A DNA stretch of 64,000 nt from Ceratobasidium sp. AG-K (lineage: Eukaryota > Basidiomycota > Agaricomycetes > Cantharellales > Ceratobasidiaceae), in contig JAWNGF010000003.1 in NCBI GenBank assembly GCA_037039685.1, positions 2,232,001 through 2,296,000 of the forward strand, given 5' to 3'. Positions within the stretch are counted from its first letter, which is position 1; each line of letters opens with the position of its first letter. The notes beneath the pieces were generated by a model. That model saw only the letters and a list, made by a program, of their open reading frames with translations. It was not told where the DNA came from and searched no databases. The position numbers and the translations under genes are program-made. Positions 59,407 to 64,000 of this stretch are shown piece by piece.

Positions 59407-61186
59407 ATGCGAGCCCAAACATCGATACAGGGATTACGGCGTCTGCCAAACACTGGCTGCGCTCTAGCCACGTCGACGTCGCTGCATCCTCGGTCTTCTC
59501 AACTGCGGACCGAAACAGACAGCGCTAGAGTATATAGCCCGAGTAGCGGCCGGTCGGGTACCTCTCCAGTCCACCCGCATACGACTACTACCCACTCGCA
59601 CACGACCCCATCTACCCACTCTGCCCGCTCGCTAGCCACAATAGCCTCTCGCCTAGTACTTCCGAAACGGACCGGCTGGTGTCATCACATCAGTGGGAAT
59701 TACCATCCATCTCGACACGTCAACAATTCGAGCGTTCACGTGTCACCCCGCTTTACTGGTGCTCTTTATTGCCCCCACAACCGCCCTGTGCTCGTCCGTC
59801 GAACATACGCCCCTGGCTCCCTTTTCTTCGAGCTTATGGAGTCGACGATAACCCAACGACGCGGTCACGCGAACAAGGCACACAGTCATGAACACAGCGA
59901 TGACGAGCACGACCATGCCCACTCGCACTCGCACGGTCTACTCCACTCGCACAGTCACAGCCACGGCGCAGAGGGGGCTGGTGAAATTATCAAGGCTCTG
60001 TCGGGAGCAGGTGCGTCACTCGCATGATCGTGGGGATTTTGCTAAAATAAACAAAAAAAGGCGACGCTGGCAGCAGAATTACGTTGATTGGTCTGGCGAG
60101 CAACATTGTCCTATCAGCATCCAAAGGTGTAGCAGGTGTCTACCTCAACTCGGCCGCACTCGTCGCAGACGCCGCACACTCGCTCAGCGGTTCGTACTTC
60201 CAAACTCGGAAAATATCACTAGCTCATAGCTTCCTCTAGATCTGATGGGCGACTTTGTGACCCTCGCGTGCTGGAAAATCTCCCGCCGATCACCGTCTGA
60301 CGCGTACCCCTATGGCTATGGCAAATTCGAAACACTCGGCACCGCCGTCGTTTCGCTGTTCCTCGTCGGAGGTGCTGCTGCCATCGGACTGCACTCGTAC
60401 ACTATGCTCCTCGATGCTCTGTCCCCGACAGTCACAGCCATGCCCCCCGGCCCGGTTCACGACTTTCTCCAACTCTTGGTCGGTACCAAAGAATCCGTCG
60501 GCGAGGTACTAAGCCACACCCACGGCCACGCACACGTCGACGAATCAGCCATGCTCGACCCCAACGCAGCATGGTTCGCCCTTGCGAGCGTCATCATAAA
60601 GGAATGGAACTATCGCGCAACCAAGGTTCGTCCCCCGGCCTTTGCTATTGCCCAACTAACCCTACTATAGCGCGTAGCAGACGAAATGAAGTCCCCTGTA
60701 CTCCTCGCAAACGCCTATCACCACCGCTCCGACGCCTACTCGTCCTTTGTCACCCTCCTCGCCATCGTCGGAACATGGGCAATGCCCACCCTCCCGCTCG
60801 ACCCCCTCGGCGGAATGCTCGTCTCGCTCCTCATTCTCCAACAAGGTGTTTCGCTCTGCTGGACCGCATTCGGCGACTTTACAGACGCCGGCGTCCCGCT
60901 CGATACCCGACGCGAACTCAGGTCGCTCGTTAATCCCCTGGTCGCACCCAATGGACTGCTAGGGATTCGAAACGTCCGAGCGGTCAAGAGCGGGAGTCTC
61001 ATGTTCGTCGACTTGACAGCCGACGTCCCAGCACGAATGACCGTTCTCGACGCACACGACGTTGAAAAGAGCGTACGGGATGCGATTATGACGGGTCGGA
61101 GCGAGGTCAAGGAGGTTCGTGTGCATTTGCACGCGGTGGAAGAGGGGAAAGAGAGCAACGGGACCAAGGAGGATTTGCCGTGCTAG
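59407..61186 (+). CDS. mitochondrial-type cation diffusion facilitator (Mmt1/2-like)
   Basis: CDF proteins exchange divalent metal for protons; the Mmt group works in mitochondrial iron handling. The N-terminus (MRAQTSIQGLRRLPNTGCAL...) is long, basic and Ser/Thr-rich, fitting a presequence. A His-rich stretch (HSHEHSDDEHDHAHSHSHG) follows and could buffer metal. The first metal site is in DAAHSLSDLMGD (D-x3-H pattern reversed by the short loop); then YPYGYGKFETLGTAVVSLF, typical of CDFs. The second site is HHRSDAYSS in LLANAYHHRSDAYSSFVTLL. GDFTDAG and a C-terminal cytosolic domain (GIRNVRAVKSGSLMFVDLTA, VRVHLHAVEEGKE) complete it. Three introns. The stop is TAG at 61184-61186. Confidence 0.9.
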
Positions 61187-62093
61187 TCTAGACGAGCTTA
61201 GATGTGGTTTATTTGTGACATTGCATTGTATTTATACTACAGTTTTGTTGTTATTTTGGCAAATGCTATACTGTGTTGAAATGTCTGCTTATGGCGCAGT
61301 CCGTGTATGTTTTGTGATGGTGTTAAAATTGGTGGCAGGGTAGCTTTTGAGCTATCTCTGAATTGTATAGGACTTTGACACCTGTTCAGATATCTGGTTG
61401 TCGAGATGGAATACAGTTAGCAACAAAACTATATGCAAATTAAGCGCCATTCTGGCATACACCATGCAATATGGGAGCCAGCCTGTTAATAAACACAGAA
61501 AATTAAGAAGGAGTTACATGATCATAGGGGCTGCACAATAAATAGTGTTTTGTGTGAATTGAATTGGAAATGGTTGAGTTACATGCATAAGAAAACATGG
61601 AGGTTGTCCAGACACTTTAGTAACCCCAAAAATGGCAATCCTGATTAGTACAGAATCACTCCCCCTTGCTGTTTCAACACCTGAGCCATTCTCTTTGGCA
61701 TGCTTCAGGCTAGGTTTATAGCATATAGTACCATTGAGATAGAGGGGAATTAAATCTGCTTGACCAATCAGAAGATTGATTGGAATTTCCAATCATACCA
61801 ACTAGTGCACAAAATCCACATGGCAGTCCTCCATGGAGCTGTCCTCCAAGGAACACAACACCCTGCTGATGAACTTTGTAAGATCTGAGGAACAAAGATA
61901 TGCCATCCTCAATTGGAGAAAGCCTTTCATTTATATACTGGGCAGTGGTAAGTCTTTACAAAGTTGACTACATATTGCCAGCTGTGGCTTGACAGTAGAT
62001 GTTGCATCTCAGTGTAACACTGTTGCAACCCTCTATGCTGGTTGACTGACATCTGTGTCCATTCATGCCTTATAGGCCTCAAGCTGCCTTAGA
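61187..62093. mobile_element. AT-rich, probably degraded transposon sequence
   Basis: Base composition drops sharply after the CDF gene. A minus-strand polypurine run (AGCAAGGGGGAG, about 61660-61671) and a 92-codon minus frame at 61514-61792 with no domain fit a decayed retroelement interior, below the LTR at 62109-62314. No reverse transcriptase or integrase motif survives. Confidence 0.3.
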
Positions 62094-62314
62094 GGCTCTG
62101 TTACCATATGCTAAGTTGCTAGTGCAACCTTAGCAACTGTATGACAATGGCCTCAAGGCCTAGTGACTTAGTTGCACTTGAGGGGAGAGATGACAAGGCA
62201 AAGCAAGCTGGAGTAAGTCCATGCTTGCAAGCTGGTATATATAGTCTGAGGCAAAAATGCCTCAAAGTGGTACAATACATATAGTGGCCAATCAGGCACC
62301 ACACTCAGTCAGCA
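62094..62314 (-). mobile_element. possible copia-type 5' LTR with primer-binding site
   Basis: On the minus strand a 206 bp unit (62314-62109) starts TGCTGACTGAG and ends CAACTTAGCA, a short TGCTgA/TtAGCA inverted pair. It contains a TATA-like ACTATATATACC. It is followed directly by TATGGTAACAGAGCC (62108-62094), close to the initiator-Met tRNA primer site TGGTAxCAGAGC used by many copia elements. No second LTR copy is seen, so the ends are provisional. Confidence 0.4.
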
Positions 62315-62349
62315 AATCACAAAGACCCTCTAGGTGGAAGTTCTAGAAG

Positions 62350-62831
62350 TGTTGTGACCTGTCTCTCCCTCTTTCTCTGTTTGCGGACTTGTGGCTTGTA
62401 CGGGTGCCTTAAGTGCTGTCCCGACTTGGGTCAATTAGGTATATGAAAGTTAAGGGGTTCGACTTGGAGAAGTCTTAGAACCCAAGGAGTAGCAATAGTT
62501 AAGAGGATTTGATTTAGCAAGTCCTAGTGGAGAAGAGGTCAAGCTCTGTCGTTAACCGGCTTGACCTCTGGGTTTATATACATGAGGGAACCGTGCCACG
62601 TCATTAGATATCAGTGTGGGAAAGCCGAGTACAACCGATGATAAGCGAGATAAAAGACATGACTCGACATTCTGGAAGTTCTGGAAGCATCACCAATATC
62701 AAATGAAAAGACAAATACGTCACATGATACAAGTTTAAGCGCCAGAGGACATTTGTACCAAAAAAGGAAAGTGTTCGGAAAAAAAGACATAAAATCGGAA
62801 TAAAATGTCTGAGCTTAGTCAGCTCATGACA
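62350..62831 (-). mobile_element. 3' LTR of the Ty3/gypsy element
   Basis: On the minus strand the integrase frame stops at 62842, followed by the polypurine tract AGGAGGGGG and then TGTCATGAGC at 62831. The likely far end is GGTCACAACA at 62350, giving TG...CA borders and a length of 482 bp. A TATA-like TGTATATAAA is at about 62568-62577 in the element's orientation. The target duplication cannot be checked because the other LTR is outside the window. Confidence 0.6.
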
Positions 62832-62841
62832 TTACCCCCTC

Positions 62842-64000
62842 CTAAGGGCCTGGCGCGGTGGGGTGGAGTTTGTGAAATTTATCAACCAGTTCAGGAGCGT
62901 TTTTGAGATCTTCCTTTGACTGCCAAGAGTTGTCTGCATGAGAGTATCCTTTCCACTTAACGTAATAGTGGAGTTGACGGCGGATTTTCTTGGAATTAAG
63001 GATCTCTTCGACTTCCCATTCTTCCTCTCCATCTTGTGTGACAATAGGGGGTGGTTGAGCGGGTTTGCGGCCATGGGGGTCAGAGTGGAATTTCTTGAGC
63101 AGCATGACGTGGAAGACAGGATGAACTTTCATTGATTTTGGTAATTCCAGTCTAAAGGCATGAGTTCCTACTTTTTCCATTACTTTGTAAGGGCCTAAAA
63201 CTTTGTGGGAGAGTTTTACTGAGGGTCTGTCTGTGGAAATGTTCTGATGATTAAGCCAGACTTTATCCCCCGGGTTTATCTCTTCTGGTTCTTTGGCTCC
63301 TTTATCAAAGTAGTATTTATAGGACTGATTTGCTAGGATGAGGGCAGCTTTGACTTCGTCGTATCCTTTCAACAGGAATTCCGCATGGGCATCAGCTTCA
63401 GGGACAGTATGGTCTGATTCTTCCCCGATGTTCATTCTAGGGTTGAAACCCTGGCAGATTTGGAAAGGGGTTTTGCCAGTGGATGCTTGGATTCCATTGT
63501 TGTAAGCAAATTCTGCCATAGGGAGCAGGGCCACCCAGTCATTTTGCCTATGGTTGACAAAAGCTCTGATAAAGATTTCAACGACTTGGTTTGCTTGTTC
63601 TGACTGTCCGTCTGTCCTTGGATGGTAGGCTGTGCTGAAGGTAGGTTTTACGTCCAACCGTTTGTACAGATGCCTAATGAACTTTGAGTTGAAAGTGGAT
63701 CCTCTATCCGAGACTGTTGCTTTTGGGGTGCCATGAAGTTTCCAAATGTTTGCAATGAAGATATTGGCTATGTCTACTGCTGTGGCCGTTGATTTGCAAG
63801 GGATATAGTGTGCCATCTTGGAGAACCGATCTACTACTGTCAAGATTGCGTCATATCCTTCTGATTCTGGGAGCCCTACAATCATGTCATAGGAGATCTC
63901 TTCCCAGGGTCTCTCAGGAATATGTAAAGGACGCAGTAGTCCTGTGGGGAGTTGGTTCGATGGTTTAATTTGAATGCATGTCTCGCAGTGTGACACATAA
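62842..64000 (-). CDS. Ty3/gypsy polyprotein end: integrase and chromodomain (partial)
   Basis: The frame enters from beyond 64000 and is open for about 385 codons. It has the CxxC end of the HHCC finger (HCETC). The DDE core follows: D in TVVDRFSKMAHYIP, D in TVSDRGSTFNSKF, E in YHPRTDGQSEQANQ. Then come the GPY-like module (LGPYKVMEKVGTHAFRLELP) and a C-terminal chromodomain (EWEVEEILNSKKIRRQLHYY, VKWKGYSHADNSWQ). This is a chromovirus, the commonest gypsy lineage in fungi; the chromodomain directs insertion to marked chromatin. No stop or frameshift is visible in this part, so the copy may be young. Rever­se transcriptase and gag lie outside. Confidence 0.93.
   Translation of the reverse strand, partial: YVSHCETCIQIKPSNQLPTGLLRPLHIPERPWEEISYDMIVGLPESEGYDAILTVVDRFSKMAHYIPCKSTATAVDIANIFIANIWKLHGTPKATVSDRGSTFNSKFIRHLYKRLDVKPTFSTAYHPRTDGQSEQANQVVEIFIRAFVNHRQNDWVALLPMAEFAYNNGIQASTGKTPFQICQGFNPRMNIGEESDHTVPEADAHAEFLLKGYDEVKAALILANQSYKYYFDKGAKEPEEINPGDKVWLNHQNISTDRPSVKLSHKVLGPYKVMEKVGTHAFRLELPKSMKVHPVFHVMLLKKFHSDPHGRKPAQPPPIVTQDGEEEWEVEEILNSKKIRRQLHYYVKWKGYSHADNSWQSKEDLKNAPELVDKFHKLHPTAPGP

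Overview
The window is nuclear DNA of a filamentous basidiomycete, most likely an Agaricomycete. The signs are dense genes with many introns of about 40-60 bp, tiny internal exons, divergent gene pairs, a DUF6534-type membrane protein, a secreted tyrosinase, a fungal betaine-lipid synthase and a chromodomain Ty3/gypsy element. A Rhizoctonia/Ceratobasidium-like source is my guess from general gene style only.

Layout. 1-13 kb: end of an unknown plus-strand gene (weak), ornithine decarboxylase antizyme with a +1 frameshift site, a gene-poor 2.8 kb stretch, ribosomal protein S2 (uS5), an unknown disordered protein, a 17-exon secreted tyrosinase and a DUF6534 membrane protein. 13-25 kb: cysteinyl-tRNA synthetase, head to head with LSM2, then a 7.5 kb DOCK-family GEF. 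25-29 kb: gene-poor DNA with a 348 bp TIR element and an eight-exon gene for an unknown protein with a Cys/His finger-like motif. 30-41 kb: P5B ATPase (Ypk9/ATP13A2 type), a Ser/Thr-rich single-pass surface protein and SNAPc subunit 3. 41-50 kb: unknown protein, MBL hydrolase, Golgi SNARE Bos1, small unknown protein, flavin reductase-like protein and a DUF262 (GmrSD-N) protein. 50-61 kb: Mia40, glutamate-cysteine ligase with a His-rich repeat insert, Kti12, betaine-lipid synthase Bta1 and a mitochondrial CDF metal transporter. 61-64 kb: a possible copia LTR with primer-binding site, then the 3' LTR and integrase/chromodomain end of a Ty3/gypsy element that runs off the window.

Most genes are unrelated housekeeping functions, and I see no operon-like or biosynthetic cluster. 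Divergent pairs that could share a promoter are CARS/LSM2, flavin reductase/DUF262 and GSH1/KTI12. Antizyme and the P5B pump both concern polyamines but lie 29 kb apart. Glutathione synthesis, Mia40 and the metal transporter are thematically close (thiol and metal homeostasis), without evidence of co-regulation.

Quality note. RPS2 and the P5B gene each need one extra base in a homopolymer to restore a conserved frame, and a third gene probably does. This points to homopolymer deletions in the assembly rather than pseudogenes. I found no convincing new multi-gene system. The most unusual items are the antizyme recoding site, the TIR element, the uncharacterised finger protein at 27.6-29.1 kb and the His-rich insert in glutamate-cysteine ligase.
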